DNA of 64,000 nucleotides, taken from assembly GCA_019753155.1 (NCBI GenBank), contig JAIELG010000028.1:1-64000 (forward strand), written 5' to 3'. Under the pieces are notes generated by a model that was not told where the DNA came from, searched no databases, and saw only the letters and a list, made by a program, of their open reading frames with translations. Origin of the DNA: Burkholderiales bacterium (GTDB lineage: Bacteria > Pseudomonadota > Gammaproteobacteria > Burkholderiales > JABEVD01). Below, piece by piece: positions 54,048-64,000 of the stretch (the stretch's first letter is position 1; the number at the start of each line of letters is the position of its first letter). The position numbers were made by a program, and so were the translations under genes.

Positions 54048-55478
54048 TTATTTTCTATTATCGCCTACCTTGACGATTTTCATCGTATTGGTTCCTCCCG
54101 CCTGGCCTATGGGTTCGCCAATGGTCAGCGCAATGAAATCCCCATCTTCAACGATCCTGTTTTGAAGCATTACCTCTTCAACTTTCTCCAGAAGCTTGTC
54201 CCTGTCATAGCCTTTGAACTCGCCAAGCATCGGATAAACACCGCGATACAGCGTCATTTTCCTCCTGGTGTCCTCGATGTTGGTCAAGGCGTAAATCGGG
54301 ACGCCGCTGTTGATGCGGGACATCCATAAAGGGGTCGACCCGGATTCCGTGAGAGACGCGATGGCTTTGACTTTCAGATGGAATGCAGTGAATACCGTCG
54401 CCATAGCGATCGACTGATCGATTCGAGTGAACTCCCGGTTTAGGAACCCCCGTTCGAGGGACGCTTCAACCGACTTCTCGGCTTCGATGCAAATGCGGCT
54501 CATCGCCTCTATCGTTTCAACCGGATACTTGCCCGCAGCGGTTTCGGCAGAAAGCATGACTCCGTCCGTGCCGTCGAGCACGGCATTTGCCACGTCGGAA
54601 ACTTCCGCCCTGGTGGGAATCGGGTTTTCGATCATCGATTCCATCATCTGCGTTGCCGTAATGGTCAGCTTGTTCTTGTCCCGAGCCAGCTTGATCATCT
54701 TTTTCTGCAAAGCGGGAACTGCGGCATCCCCCACTTCAACCCCGAGATCCCCGCGTGCGACCATGATGCCATCGCTTGCATCGAGAATTTCTTCCAGGGC
54801 GGTTATCGCTTCGGCGCGTTCGATTTTTGCGATCAGGAGGCCATGTCCGCCGGCCTTGCGCAGCAATTCCCTGGCAAGCTCCATGTCTGCCCCGGTGCGG
54901 GGAAACGAAACGGCCAGATAATCCGCCTTGAGTTCGGCTGCCGTGACAATATCCTCCATGTCTTTCGCCGTCAGAGCAGGCGCGCTCAATCCACCGCCAA
55001 GGCGATTGATGCCCTTATTATTGGACAGGATGCCGCCGTGCTTGACCGTGCAATTGATCCGGGAGCCGTCTATCGATGTCACGTCGAGCACGATTCTGCC
55101 GTCATCGAGAAGCAGGACGTCGCCTGCGGACACGTCTTTCGGCAGGCTTTTGTAATCGAGCCCGACTTTTTGCTCGTCACCCAATGCGCAATCTGCATCG
55201 AGCACGAAAACATCGCCACGGTTGAGCCGGATTTTGCCCTGCTCGAATTTTCCGATGCGGATTTTCGGCCCCTGGAGATCGGCCATGACGCCCACCGAGC
55301 GCCCCTGTTCGTCGGCTATTTTTCTTACGAGTTCGGCACGCTGGATATGATCCTGGGCCGAACCGTGGGAAAAGTTCATCCGAACCACATCCATTCCAGC
55401 TGCGATCATCTCTTCCAACACTTTCGCATCGGTCGAGGCGGGGCCCAGCGTTGCTACAATTTTTGTTCTTCGTTGCAT
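54048..55478 (-). CDS. pyk: Pyruvate kinase
   Basis: The 476-residue protein begins RRTKIVATLGPAS and has MNFSHGSAQDH, LIAKIERAEAI, MVARGDLGVEVG, and ATQMMESMIENPIPTRAEVSDVANAVLDG. It makes pyruvate and ATP at the exit from the Calvin block. It lies between pgk and fba, the common order in autotrophic betaproteobacteria. Confidence 0.97.
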   Translation of the reverse strand: MQRRTKIVATLGPASTDAKVLEEMIAAGMDVVRMNFSHGSAQDHIQRAELVRKIADEQGRSVGVMADLQGPKIRIGKFEQGKIRLNRGDVFVLDADCALGDEQKVGLDYKSLPKDVSAGDVLLLDDGRIVLDVTSIDGSRINCTVKHGGILSNNKGINRLGGGLSAPALTAKDMEDIVTAAELKADYLAVSFPRTGADMELARELLRKAGGHGLLIAKIERAEAITALEEILDASDGIMVARGDLGVEVGDAAVPALQKKMIKLARDKNKLTITATQMMESMIENPIPTRAEVSDVANAVLDGTDGVMLSAETAAGKYPVETIEAMSRICIEAEKSVEASLERGFLNREFTRIDQSIAMATVFTAFHLKVKAIASLTESGSTPLWMSRINSGVPIYALTNIEDTRRKMTLYRGVYPMLGEFKGYDRDKLLEKVEEVMLQNRIVEDGDFIALTIGEPIGQAGGTNTMKIVKVGDNRK

Positions 55479-55532
55479 AGGATCATTCAGGAGGAGTTGC
55501 CAGCCTCGAATTATGAGGCCGGCACATTGCAG

Positions 55533-56714
55533 TTATTTTGCACGTTGTTCCAGGATGTCCACTGCGGGCAGTTTTTTTCCTTCGAGAAACTCAAGGAACG
55601 CGCCGCCTGCCGTGGAAATATAGGATACCTTGTCATATATATCATATTTCTGGATGGCGGCAATGGTATCTCCGCCTCCGGCCAGAGTAAATGCCTTGGT
55701 GTTGGCAATCGCATCGGCTATTTTTCTGGTCCCGGCACCGAACTGGTCGAATTCGAACACGCCGACCGGCCCGTTCCATACCACGGTACCGGCCTGCATG
55801 ATGATGTCGGCAAGTTCCTCGGCGGATTTCGGTCCGATATCAAAAATCATGTCGTCATCCGCGACCTCTGTCGCTTCTTTCAAAACAGCCGGCTCGTCGG
55901 CATCGAATTTCTTCCCAACCACCACGTCCACGGCAATGGGGATTGTTGCGCCGCGAGCGGTCATTTTCTCCATCAGCGCCAGCGCCGTGGGCACCAAGTC
56001 ATCCTCGCACAGCGACTTGCCTACATTTTTCCCGGCAGCCTTGAGGAAGGTGTTGGCTATGCCGCCGCCGACAACCATCTGGTCCACTTTTTCCGACAAC
56101 GCTTCCAGTACGGTAAGTTTGGTGGACACTTTGGATCCGCCTACTATGGCCACCATCGGACGGGCGGGATTGGCAAGCGCCTTTTCCAGCGCATCCAGTT
56201 CTTCCGTCAGCAAAATGCCTGCGCATGCTATCGGTGCAAATTTTGCGACACCATGAGTAGAAGCTTCAGCGCGGTGCGCAGTGCCAAAAGCGTCCATCAC
56301 GAACACATCGCAAAGCGCAGCATATTTCTTCGCAGTTTCGTCTTCGTTTTTCTTTTCGCCCTTATTGATGCGGCAGTTTTCCAGCACAACCAATTCGCCT
56401 GCAGCAACATCGAAGCCGCCGTCGACCCAGTCGCGTATCAGGCGCACGGGTTTTGCCAGACGCTGGGAAATATCATCGGCAACCGGCTTCAGGGAGTTTT
56501 CTTCCGAGAATTCGCCTTCGGTCGGACGGCCCAAATGGGACGTTACCATCACCCTTGCGCCCTGCTTCAGACAGTGGTCGATGGTAGCCATGGATGCAGC
56601 AATGCGGGCATCCGAAGTTACCTTGCCGTCTTTCACGGGAACGTTCATGTCAGCGCGAATCAAAACTCGTTTGCCCGCCAAGTCCAGGTCAGTCATTCGA
56701 ATGAAATTAGCCAT
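55533..56714 (-). CDS. pgk: Phosphoglycerate kinase
   Basis: The 393-residue protein has [38 protein letters not shown] and a C-terminal GGGDTIAAI. It phosphorylates 3-phosphoglycerate, the direct RuBisCO product. The 54-base gap to pyk holds a small imperfect hairpin. Confidence 0.97.
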   Translation of the reverse strand: MANFIRMTDLDLAGKRVLIRADMNVPVKDGKVTSDARIAASMATIDHCLKQGARVMVTSHLGRPTEGEFSEENSLKPVADDISQRLAKPVRLIRDWVDGGFDVAAGELVVLENCRINKGEKKNEDETAKKYAALCDVFVMDAFGTAHRAEASTHGVAKFAPIACAGILLTEELDALEKALANPARPMVAIVGGSKVSTKLTVLEALSEKVDQMVVGGGIANTFLKAAGKNVGKSLCEDDLVPTALALMEKMTARGATIPIAVDVVVGKKFDADEPAVLKEATEVADDDMIFDIGPKSAEELADIIMQAGTVVWNGPVGVFEFDQFGAGTRKIADAIANTKAFTLAGGGDTIAAIQKYDIYDKVSYISTAGGAFLEFLEGKKLPAVDILEQRAK

Positions 56715-56761
56715 TTTTTCCTACCGTTAGTTGAGCATATAGCGTGAAGACGCCGATCCGC

Positions 56762-57760
<999 letters not shown>

Positions 57761-57793
57761 TTATATTAACCCCTTATATGTATTATGAAACTG

Positions 57794-59806
57794 TTACAGG
57801 ACACTCATCACCTTGTTGGCGACATTGTCTACGGTGATCCCAAAATGCTTGAATAAATCGCCTGCCGGAGCGGATTCCCCGAAAGTATCGATTCCGACAA
57901 CTCCTCCTTCGAGTCCCACATATTTGCGCCAGAAATCCGTTACCCCGGCCTCCACTGCAATACGGACAACGCCTTTCGGCAGAACGCTTTCCCTGTAGGA
58001 TTCATCCTGACGATCGAACACGTTGGTGGAAGGCATCGATACTACACGAACGAAAATTCCTTTATCTGCCAATGTTTTCTGGGCTTGCATGGCAAGATCG
58101 ACTTCCGATCCCGTTGCGATGACAACTGCCTGAAGTTTTCCCTGCGCCTCTGACAATACATAACCGCCTTTTCTGATGTTGGCGATGCTCGTCTCGTCCC
58201 TCGTCTGAAACTTGAGGTTCTGGCGGCTGAATATCAATGAGGAAGGACCCGTTTTCCTTTCTATGGCACTGGCCCAGGAAACAGCGGATTCCACGGTATC
58301 ACAGGGCCGCCAGACATCCATGTTGGGAATGAGGCGAAGCGTCGCGGTTTGTTCGACGGGCTGATGCGTAGGGCCGTCTTCACCCAAGCCTATGGAATCG
58401 TGGGTAAACACATAAATCACTCGCTGTTTCATCAATGCCGCCATACGCAGGGCATTTCTGGCATATTCCGAAAACATCAGGAAAGTGCCGCCGAAAGGCA
58501 AAATACCGCCATGGAGGCTCATGCCGTTCATTATTGCGGACATGCCGAATTCGCGGACGCCATAGCTGATGTAGTTTCCCGGAGTCTTTCCATTGACATG
58601 ATGACAGCCTGGCCAGTTGGTCAGATTGGAACCGGTCAAATCGGCAGAACCCCCGACAAATTCAGACAATGCGGGTTGTATACCCACGATGCAGTTTTGC
58701 GAAGCTTTCCGGGTAGCAATAGTTTCCGACTTTTCGTTCGTTTTGGCGATAAATTCAGCAATATGCTTCTCCCATCCTGCAGGCAATTCGCCTGCCATGC
58801 GCCGTTCGAACTCGGCTGCCTCTTTCGGGTAGGCTTTTTCGTATTCTGAGAACTTGTTGTTCCACAGCTTCTCTATGCCTTCGCCTTTTACGCGCGCATT
58901 CCATCCCTCGTAGACATCGTTGGGAATTTCGAAAGGGGGATAATTCCATCCAATGTTGGCGCGTGTGTCGGCCACTTCCGCATCACCCAGCGCTGCGCCA
59001 TGCACGTCATGAGTTCCTTCCTTGTTCGGAGAGCCTCTGCCAATGACGGTTTTGCAGCAAATCAGGCTGGGTCTGTCGGTGATCCTCTTTGCCTGTTCTA
59101 TGGCCGCATCCACTGCCACAGGATCATGTCCGTCCACGTTGGCAATAACATGCCAGCCGTAGGCTTCGAAACGTTTCGGCGTGTCGTCGGTAAACCATGC
59201 TTCAACGTGACCGTCGATGGAAATGCCGTTGTCGTCCCAGAATGCGATCAACTTGCCCAAGCCCCAGGTGCCTGCCAGAGCGCAGGCTTCATGGGAAATT
59301 CCTTCCATCAGGCAACCGTCTCCCATGAATACATAAGTGTAGTGATTCACGATGTCGAAGCCGGGCCGATTGAATTCCGTTGCCAGAATTTTTTCCGCCA
59401 TGGCCATGCCTACGGCATTGGTGATGCCTTGCCCGAGGGGACCTGTTGTCGTTTCCACGCCTGCCGTATAACCGTATTCAGGATGACCAGGTGTTTGCGA
59501 ATGCAATTGCCTGAACCTCTTGATTTCCTCAATAGGCAAATCATAACCCGTAAGGTGTAGCAGTGCATAAATCAACATCGAACCATGTCCGTTGGACAAT
59601 ACGAATCTGTCCCTGTCTGCCCATTTCGGGTTGGCCGGATTGTGGCGAAGATGGCGATTCCACAATACTTCGGCGATTTCAGCCATGCCCATTGGAGCCC
59701 CCGGGTGGCCGGAATTCGCTTTTTGCACGGCGTCCATGGCCAAAGCGCGAATAGCACTGGTCAGCCTGCTGTAATTGGGTTTGCTCAAACTTTCTGAAGT
59801 TGCCAT
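57794..59806 (-). CDS. tkt: Transketolase
   Basis: The 670-residue protein has the thiamine-diphosphate motif [29 protein letters not shown], and [19 protein letters not shown]. It regenerates pentose phosphates for RuBP. As the first gene of the block it should carry the main promoter, in the AT-rich gap upstream. Confidence 0.97.
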   Translation of the reverse strand: MATSESLSKPNYSRLTSAIRALAMDAVQKANSGHPGAPMGMAEIAEVLWNRHLRHNPANPKWADRDRFVLSNGHGSMLIYALLHLTGYDLPIEEIKRFRQLHSQTPGHPEYGYTAGVETTTGPLGQGITNAVGMAMAEKILATEFNRPGFDIVNHYTYVFMGDGCLMEGISHEACALAGTWGLGKLIAFWDDNGISIDGHVEAWFTDDTPKRFEAYGWHVIANVDGHDPVAVDAAIEQAKRITDRPSLICCKTVIGRGSPNKEGTHDVHGAALGDAEVADTRANIGWNYPPFEIPNDVYEGWNARVKGEGIEKLWNNKFSEYEKAYPKEAAEFERRMAGELPAGWEKHIAEFIAKTNEKSETIATRKASQNCIVGIQPALSEFVGGSADLTGSNLTNWPGCHHVNGKTPGNYISYGVREFGMSAIMNGMSLHGGILPFGGTFLMFSEYARNALRMAALMKQRVIYVFTHDSIGLGEDGPTHQPVEQTATLRLIPNMDVWRPCDTVESAVSWASAIERKTGPSSLIFSRQNLKFQTRDETSIANIRKGGYVLSEAQGKLQAVVIATGSEVDLAMQAQKTLADKGIFVRVVSMPSTNVFDRQDESYRESVLPKGVVRIAVEAGVTDFWRKYVGLEGGVVGIDTFGESAPAGDLFKHFGITVDNVANKVMSVL

Positions 59807-60192
59807 CGGTAATATTCCTCAGTTGCCCTTAAATGTTAAGGTGTTATGAAAGCTTATGATTTATTTGAATTCCATATAGCCATATTGTTCATATGGGAAG
59901 CAACCGGTTGCTGCTTTCCCATCTAAAAGATTTGAGATTATTACTCATAGCCACTTGCAAGGCAATAATTGACGAAAGTCGATATATTTAAGTTTTATTT
60001 TTTTAATGAATAGTAATAACTAATAAAGCTGTGCGATAAGCTGTATATGTTTTTTATATTAATTATTTCATAATGTTACAATTAAATAAAGAATAAATTA
60101 AATCTGTTTTGATTGTGGATAATTTGTGCAGCATTTAATTATTATTTTAAAGAGTCGAGTTACGCACATTTACTCTACCATTTATCCAAGGG
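59807..60192. other. AT-rich intergenic region with tkt promoter
   Basis: These 386 bases have no convincing gene on either strand. They are far more AT-rich than the rest of the window, with runs of T and A between 59990 and 60190. The left part should hold the promoter of tkt and its operon, the right part the 3' end of the ntrY-ntrX transcript. No clear Rho-independent terminator was seen. Confidence 0.6.
59893..59922. promoter_or_regulatory. Palindrome upstream of tkt, possible operator
   Basis: ATGGGAAGCAACC and GGTTGCTGCTTTCCCAT form an inverted repeat with a 4-base bulge; the core GCAACCGGTTGC is a perfect 12-base palindrome. It lies about 90 bases upstream of the tkt start. No T-run follows, so an operator is likelier than a terminator. 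Confidence 0.45.
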
Positions 60193-61452
60193 TTAATTTT
60201 TTTTGAACTTGATCCCGAGCTGTTTTAATTTTCTATATAGGTGGGTTCTTTCCAGACCGACATTGTCAGCAACCTTGGTGATTCCCCCTGTCTCTTTTGA
60301 GAGATGGTATTCAAAATACATTTTTTCAAAAATATCCCTGGCTTCGCGTAAAGGCAGGTCCAGTGAAAAAGATATGCTTTTATATTCATTGGTTTTTTCC
60401 TGTTTAGAAAGAATTTGGTTGGTGTTTTCCAATGTAATTTCTTCACCCAGAGCTGTCAGCGCAAGAGATTTGACTACTGCCATGAGTTGCGCAAGGTTGC
60501 CTGGCCAGTCGTAATTTCTAAGTGCATTCAAGGATGCTGTATTGAATTGTTTTATTGGCGTTTCCTTTGCCTCGACATAGCGTGAAAGGATGAGGTTGGC
60601 AAGATTCGGGATATCTTCCGCATGGGTCCTTAAGGGTGGAATAACGACAGTTAAACTCATTAGTGTCTGGAACAGGTCAGCATCGTAATCGCCCAATGCC
60701 ACAAGTTTTGCCAGGGGTTGAGTGGAAGCGCATATCAGTTTGATGTTGTGGTTTTCAAGTTTACATAGCAAGGAAAGCAGCCCTTTTTGTTCTTCTTTTT
60801 TGAGGTCGCCGATTTCCCTGATGAAGAGTATGCCTTCTTTCGCTTTCTTTAGCAGATCGGTATGTCCTGAAGAGAGTTCGGCTGAATCTTCAAGATCGAT
60901 CCATGGAAAATTAGTGTTTCTGAAAAATTGTGCGCAAATATCAATCTCGCAACCGGGTTCCCCGGTTAAAAATACGGGAAGCTTGAGTTTCTTGGCATGT
61001 TCCAGTGTTTTCTTCAATTCGAGCACGGCATTGCTTTTTCCGAGTGCGGACAATGAAATAGGTGTGCTGGGAGAAGATGATTCGTTGTGCTGCAAAGCCC
61101 TTCCGACAGTGCTGAGAAGCTTCTGCAAAGCGATGGGTTTTTCGAGAAAATCGCAAGCACCTATGCGTGTAGCCTCGACAGCAGTATCGATGGTTCCATG
61201 TCCGGACATCATAACCACCGGCATGGTCAGAAGCCCTGAATTGGCCCATTCTTTGAGGAGCGTTATGCCGTCCGTATCGGGCATCCATATGTCCAGCAGA
61301 ACTAGATCGGGTCTGTTTTTATTCCTGAACAGGCGGGCCTGATTTGCATTCTCGGCCAAAGTGACCTGATAACCCTCGTCCCAAAGGATTTCGGACAACA
61401 AATCGCGAATGCCTACTTCATCGTCTACGACAAGGATTTGATTCGAACTCAT
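60193..61452 (-). CDS. ntrX: NtrX-like response regulator with degenerate AAA+ domain
   Basis: The 419-residue protein has an intact receiver (VVDDEVGIRD, phosphoacceptor Asp54 in LLDIWMPDTDG) and a C-terminal Fis-type helix-turn-helix (ITKVADNVGLERTHLYRKLKQLG). The central domain keeps the layout of a sigma-54 activator but not its key motifs: Walker A reads GEPGCEID in place of GExGTGKE, the GAFTGA loop is missing, and Walker B reads GILFIREIGD in place of GTLFLDEI. It therefore probably binds DNA without driving sigma-54 promoters. It directly follows ntrY. Confidence 0.88.
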   Translation of the reverse strand: MSSNQILVVDDEVGIRDLLSEILWDEGYQVTLAENANQARLFRNKNRPDLVLLDIWMPDTDGITLLKEWANSGLLTMPVVMMSGHGTIDTAVEATRIGACDFLEKPIALQKLLSTVGRALQHNESSSPSTPISLSALGKSNAVLELKKTLEHAKKLKLPVFLTGEPGCEIDICAQFFRNTNFPWIDLEDSAELSSGHTDLLKKAKEGILFIREIGDLKKEEQKGLLSLLCKLENHNIKLICASTQPLAKLVALGDYDADLFQTLMSLTVVIPPLRTHAEDIPNLANLILSRYVEAKETPIKQFNTASLNALRNYDWPGNLAQLMAVVKSLALTALGEEITLENTNQILSKQEKTNEYKSISFSLDLPLREARDIFEKMYFEYHLSKETGGITKVADNVGLERTHLYRKLKQLGIKFKKN

Positions 61453-63570
61453 TCAGACCTCCATGACCGAAGGGAGCATGATGCTGATGCACGCGCCGTT
61501 AGGGCTAATATTTTCAATTTGAATCAATCCATTATGTTCCTCGACTATTTTTTTGACTATAGCGAGGCCCAGCCCCGTTCCTTTCGGTTTTGTCGTGATA
61601 TAGGGTTCGAAAGCTCGGGACATCAAATGTTCCGGAAAACCGGCGCCATTGTCGCGAACGCTCAATTTAACGAACCCCTTTATGGTTTCTGTTTTAACGA
61701 TGATTTGGGAATCCTTCGTATCAGTCAATGCATCCTGTGCATTTTTCAAAAGGTTGTGCATAACCTGGCGCAGTTGAGTCTGGTCGCCGCTTATTTTGGG
61801 CAAATGCTCGTCAAGTTGCGTAGAAATATGCGTTGATTCGTATAGTGCCAGGACTTCCCGAATCAGGGTGTTGAGATGGACAGGTTGAAAATTGGGTTCC
61901 GTGGATTTCGCATACTTACTGAAAGCATCCACCATGCTGTTCAATGCTGCAACCTGATTGACTATGGTTTGAGTAGATCGTGTCAGCATTTTGCTGTCCT
62001 GGGGATCCAGTTTTTCATTCAGTTTATGTTGCAAACGTTCTGCGGACAATTGAATCGGAGTGAGCGGGTTCTTTATTTCGTGGGCAAAACGTCTCGCAAC
62101 CTCACCCCAGGCTGCGCTTCTTTGAGCCTGGATGAGGTGAGTAATATCGTCGAACACCACGATATAGCCTTTTTCAGTGACATCGGGCAAGCTTGAGCCG
62201 CGGACGAGCAGGATTTGGGTTCCGTTTTTTCCCACAAGATCGATCTGCCGCTGCCATTCCACTTTTTCGGAAGCTTCGAATTCGTTCCTGATTTCGGATG
62301 TGATGGGCAAAAGAAAAGGAAAAAGTCTACCCCATTCTTCCAGAGGCGCATTGATCAATTCCGAGAGTTCGGCATTCAAAGTTAGGCAGGCAGAAGGGTT
62401 TGCCGAGCGCAGTATGAACGATTCGTCGAATGCGAGCACTCCTGAAGAAAGGCTGGAAAGAATGCTTTCCAGATAGGCTTTCGCGCTTTCCAGTTGAGCG
62501 TGGTTTTTTTGAACAGATACGCGCGCTTCTGCCAATTGGTGCGTCATAAGATTGAATGATTGCGTCAATATGCCCAATTCATCGCGGCTTTGAACCGGGT
62601 GGTATTGACTGAAATCGCCCTGGGCCACGGCGCGAGTGCCTTCGGCAAGGATGGCAAGGGGGGCGCTTAACCGTTCGCTGATGAAAAAAGAGAGGGCGAG
62701 GGCACACAGAAGAGCCAGCAGGAGCGAAAGCGTGAGGGTTAAACCATACAATCTTTTCAGCCCCAGCCTGGACAGGGACAAACCTTGGTAATCCCTATAG
62801 ACGGATTGAACCGTTTCTGCGTCTTCCGCAAGCTGCTTCGGCACATGTTCGAGCAATTGCAGAACCCGAATATCTTCGTTTAATCTCAGCACATTCACAG
62901 GCACGATGACACGCAGGTACAGCCCCTTGTTCGGGATCGACTCGATAACGCTATACGCCTTTTGCATCCTGACCTGATGCAGAATCGATGCAGAAGGAAA
63001 CGCCAGGATCTGCCCTTCGTTTTCAGAGCCCGAAAACGCGATGATTTGTCCGGATTGGCTGAACAGCGTGCCATCCTGTGCCCCGGTTTGATCCAGGAGG
63101 CGATTGAATTCCGCAAGCATGGCATTGTCGGGAACGTCGGCAAGGGAAAAGGCCATGGTGTTCGCGCGTTTTTCCAGATCTTTTCGCATGTTGTCCAGAG
63201 TTGTTCGACCGAGATTCAATCCGCCCTCAAGTGCCTTGTCGACCCTCACGTCGAACCAGGATTCGATGCTTTTCGACAAAAATTGAACGGACAGGCTGTA
63301 AATCAGCACGCCGGGCAATACGGACATGAGCGCAAAGAAAAAGACGAGGCGGAAGGTCAGCCTGGCACCGAATACCTTCATTTTCAATTTGCGCAGCAGT
63401 TCGACGAGCTGATAAATGACCAGCCCGGCAAGCAGCAGGACAACGCCGCCGCCCAAACCCAGCAACACGGTATAGTGCTTGGAGAACAGGGCCGTGTTGG
63501 CGCTTGCAAGCGACAGGAGATAAAGCAGTATTGCGCCCAGAAATGCGCAGAGGATCAATAAATATTTCAA
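61453..63570 (-). CDS. ntrY: NtrY-like membrane sensor histidine kinase
   Basis: The 705-residue kinase has several N-terminal membrane helices (about residues 1-95 and one near 280-300), a periplasmic segment, a HAMP domain, a PAS domain, the H-box FAHEIKNPLTPIQLSAERL, an N-box MHNLLKNAQDALTD, and G boxes RDNGAGFP and GTGLGLAIVKKIVEEHNG. NtrY/NtrX pairs respond to nitrogen or redox state. It abuts ntrX without a gap. Confidence 0.92.
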   Translation of the reverse strand: MKYLLILCAFLGAILLYLLSLASANTALFSKHYTVLLGLGGGVVLLLAGLVIYQLVELLRKLKMKVFGARLTFRLVFFFALMSVLPGVLIYSLSVQFLSKSIESWFDVRVDKALEGGLNLGRTTLDNMRKDLEKRANTMAFSLADVPDNAMLAEFNRLLDQTGAQDGTLFSQSGQIIAFSGSENEGQILAFPSASILHQVRMQKAYSVIESIPNKGLYLRVIVPVNVLRLNEDIRVLQLLEHVPKQLAEDAETVQSVYRDYQGLSLSRLGLKRLYGLTLTLSLLLALLCALALSFFISERLSAPLAILAEGTRAVAQGDFSQYHPVQSRDELGILTQSFNLMTHQLAEARVSVQKNHAQLESAKAYLESILSSLSSGVLAFDESFILRSANPSACLTLNAELSELINAPLEEWGRLFPFLLPITSEIRNEFEASEKVEWQRQIDLVGKNGTQILLVRGSSLPDVTEKGYIVVFDDITHLIQAQRSAAWGEVARRFAHEIKNPLTPIQLSAERLQHKLNEKLDPQDSKMLTRSTQTIVNQVAALNSMVDAFSKYAKSTEPNFQPVHLNTLIREVLALYESTHISTQLDEHLPKISGDQTQLRQVMHNLLKNAQDALTDTKDSQIIVKTETIKGFVKLSVRDNGAGFPEHLMSRAFEPYITTKPKGTGLGLAIVKKIVEEHNGLIQIENISPNGACISIMLPSVMEV

Positions 63571-63589
63571 AGGGGGTTTTCAATCAAAA

Positions 63590-64000
63590 TCATGGAACAA
63601 AATCCCATTGGAACCAGTTGGTATCGAGATTCCATTCATTCGAGGCCAGCGCATCAATTTGAAAAGGTTTGGGGAGCAGGGAGATATCCAGGGACATCCG
63701 CAGCCGGCCTACGTAATCGGCCCCCTTTTTCAGCGCACTCTTGTTGATGACCTGCCGATGCAGCAGGCTGCCCATAACGCTGACCGCATCGGATAAATTG
63801 TCGAAATTCTGGTATAGCGTACCGCTATTCAATCTGTATTGCTGGGTCAATGCGTTGTAGCTCAGTTTGGTGTGCCATGAAGCATCGATAATTTTTTCAT
63901 CCAACCAATACCAGCGCACTCGGGTCAGCTCGAATTCGGTGAGGAAGTTCAGGGGAACCCCTTTTTTCAGGGCTTCATCGAGCGTTGGGTTGAGATGAAT
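63590..64000 (-). CDS. DUF4390 protein, partial at the right window edge
   Basis: The frame is open to the window edge; translation from base 64000 reads IHLNPTLDEALKKGVPLNFL, continuing TEFELTRVRWYWLDEK and ending WNLDTNWFQWDFVP. This is the DUF4390 pattern, a small exported protein that lies upstream of ntrY in many betaproteobacteria. Its N-terminus and signal peptide are outside the window. The in-frame GTG at 63919 is an internal Val codon. Confidence 0.85.
   Translation of the reverse strand: MHLNPTLDEALKKGVPLNFLTEFELTRVRWYWLDEKIIDASWHTKLSYNALTQQYRLNSGTLYQNFDNLSDAVSVMGSLLHRQVINKSALKKGADYVGRLRMSLDISLLPKPFQIDALASNEWNLDTNWFQWDFVP

Noticed and set aside
54843-56747. 634-codon open frame on the + strand opposite pyk and pgk
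   Set aside because: Shadow frame spanning two well-defined genes; no motif.

Overview
The window looks like part of the chromosome of an autotrophic betaproteobacterium. A Nitrosomonadales-type iron or sulfur oxidiser (Gallionellaceae or Sulfuricellaceae-like) is my best guess. The reasons are form I and form II RuBisCO, each with its own CbbQ/CbbO activase pair and LysR regulator, a glycolytic/Calvin gene block, Coq7-type ubiquinone synthesis, HemJ, a PEP-CTERM protein and an NtrY/NtrX pair. The organism name is inference; no rRNA or tRNA gene was seen.

Bases 1-26700 are mostly housekeeping genes on the + strand, packed with 1-4 base overlaps. They cover outer-membrane and LPS maintenance (SIS protein end, dolP, rfaE2, gmhB, lptM, lnt, corC), haem and quinone synthesis (hemJ, coq7), glycyl-tRNA synthetase (glyQ, glyS), lysA, miaB, phoH-ybeY, a PBP5-type carboxypeptidase, D-amino-acid transaminase, ybeD and lipB-lipA. 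Two AT-richer intrusions stand out. One is an ATPase plus TOPRIM pair (3670-5390) that resembles a phage-defence cassette. The other is a GHKL-ATPase/STAS-like gene (12702-13922) lying between glyQ and glyS with overlaps at both ends.

Bases 26700-35100 are an accessory region. It holds a PEP-CTERM protein behind a sigma-54-like promoter and a bufferin-type copper peptide operon (bufA, bufB, bufC, doxX) extended by a five-haem cytochrome c. Upstream lie a secreted peptide with repeated Asn-Pro-Cys motifs and two very small Cys-rich single-helix membrane proteins. A divergent ECF sigma/anti-sigma unit drives a GDCCVxC protein, a periplasmic thioredoxin and a CcdA transporter, with an HD-GYP phosphodiesterase beyond. 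I read this as one metal or thiol stress island, and it is the best candidate for an undescribed system.

Bases 35200-40900 carry a two-component system, an EVE protein, carbonic anhydrase, purC, purE and fructose-1,6-bisphosphatase. Bases 40940-59806 are the carbon-fixation locus: cbbM-cbbQ-cbbO with a divergent cbbR, then cbbL-cbbS-cbbQ-cbbO plus a small unknown gene with a second divergent cbbR, then tkt-gap-pgk-pyk-fba. No carboxysome genes are present.

After an AT-rich 386-base gap come an NtrX-like regulator with a decayed AAA+ domain, an NtrY-like sensor kinase and the end of a DUF4390 gene that runs off the right edge.
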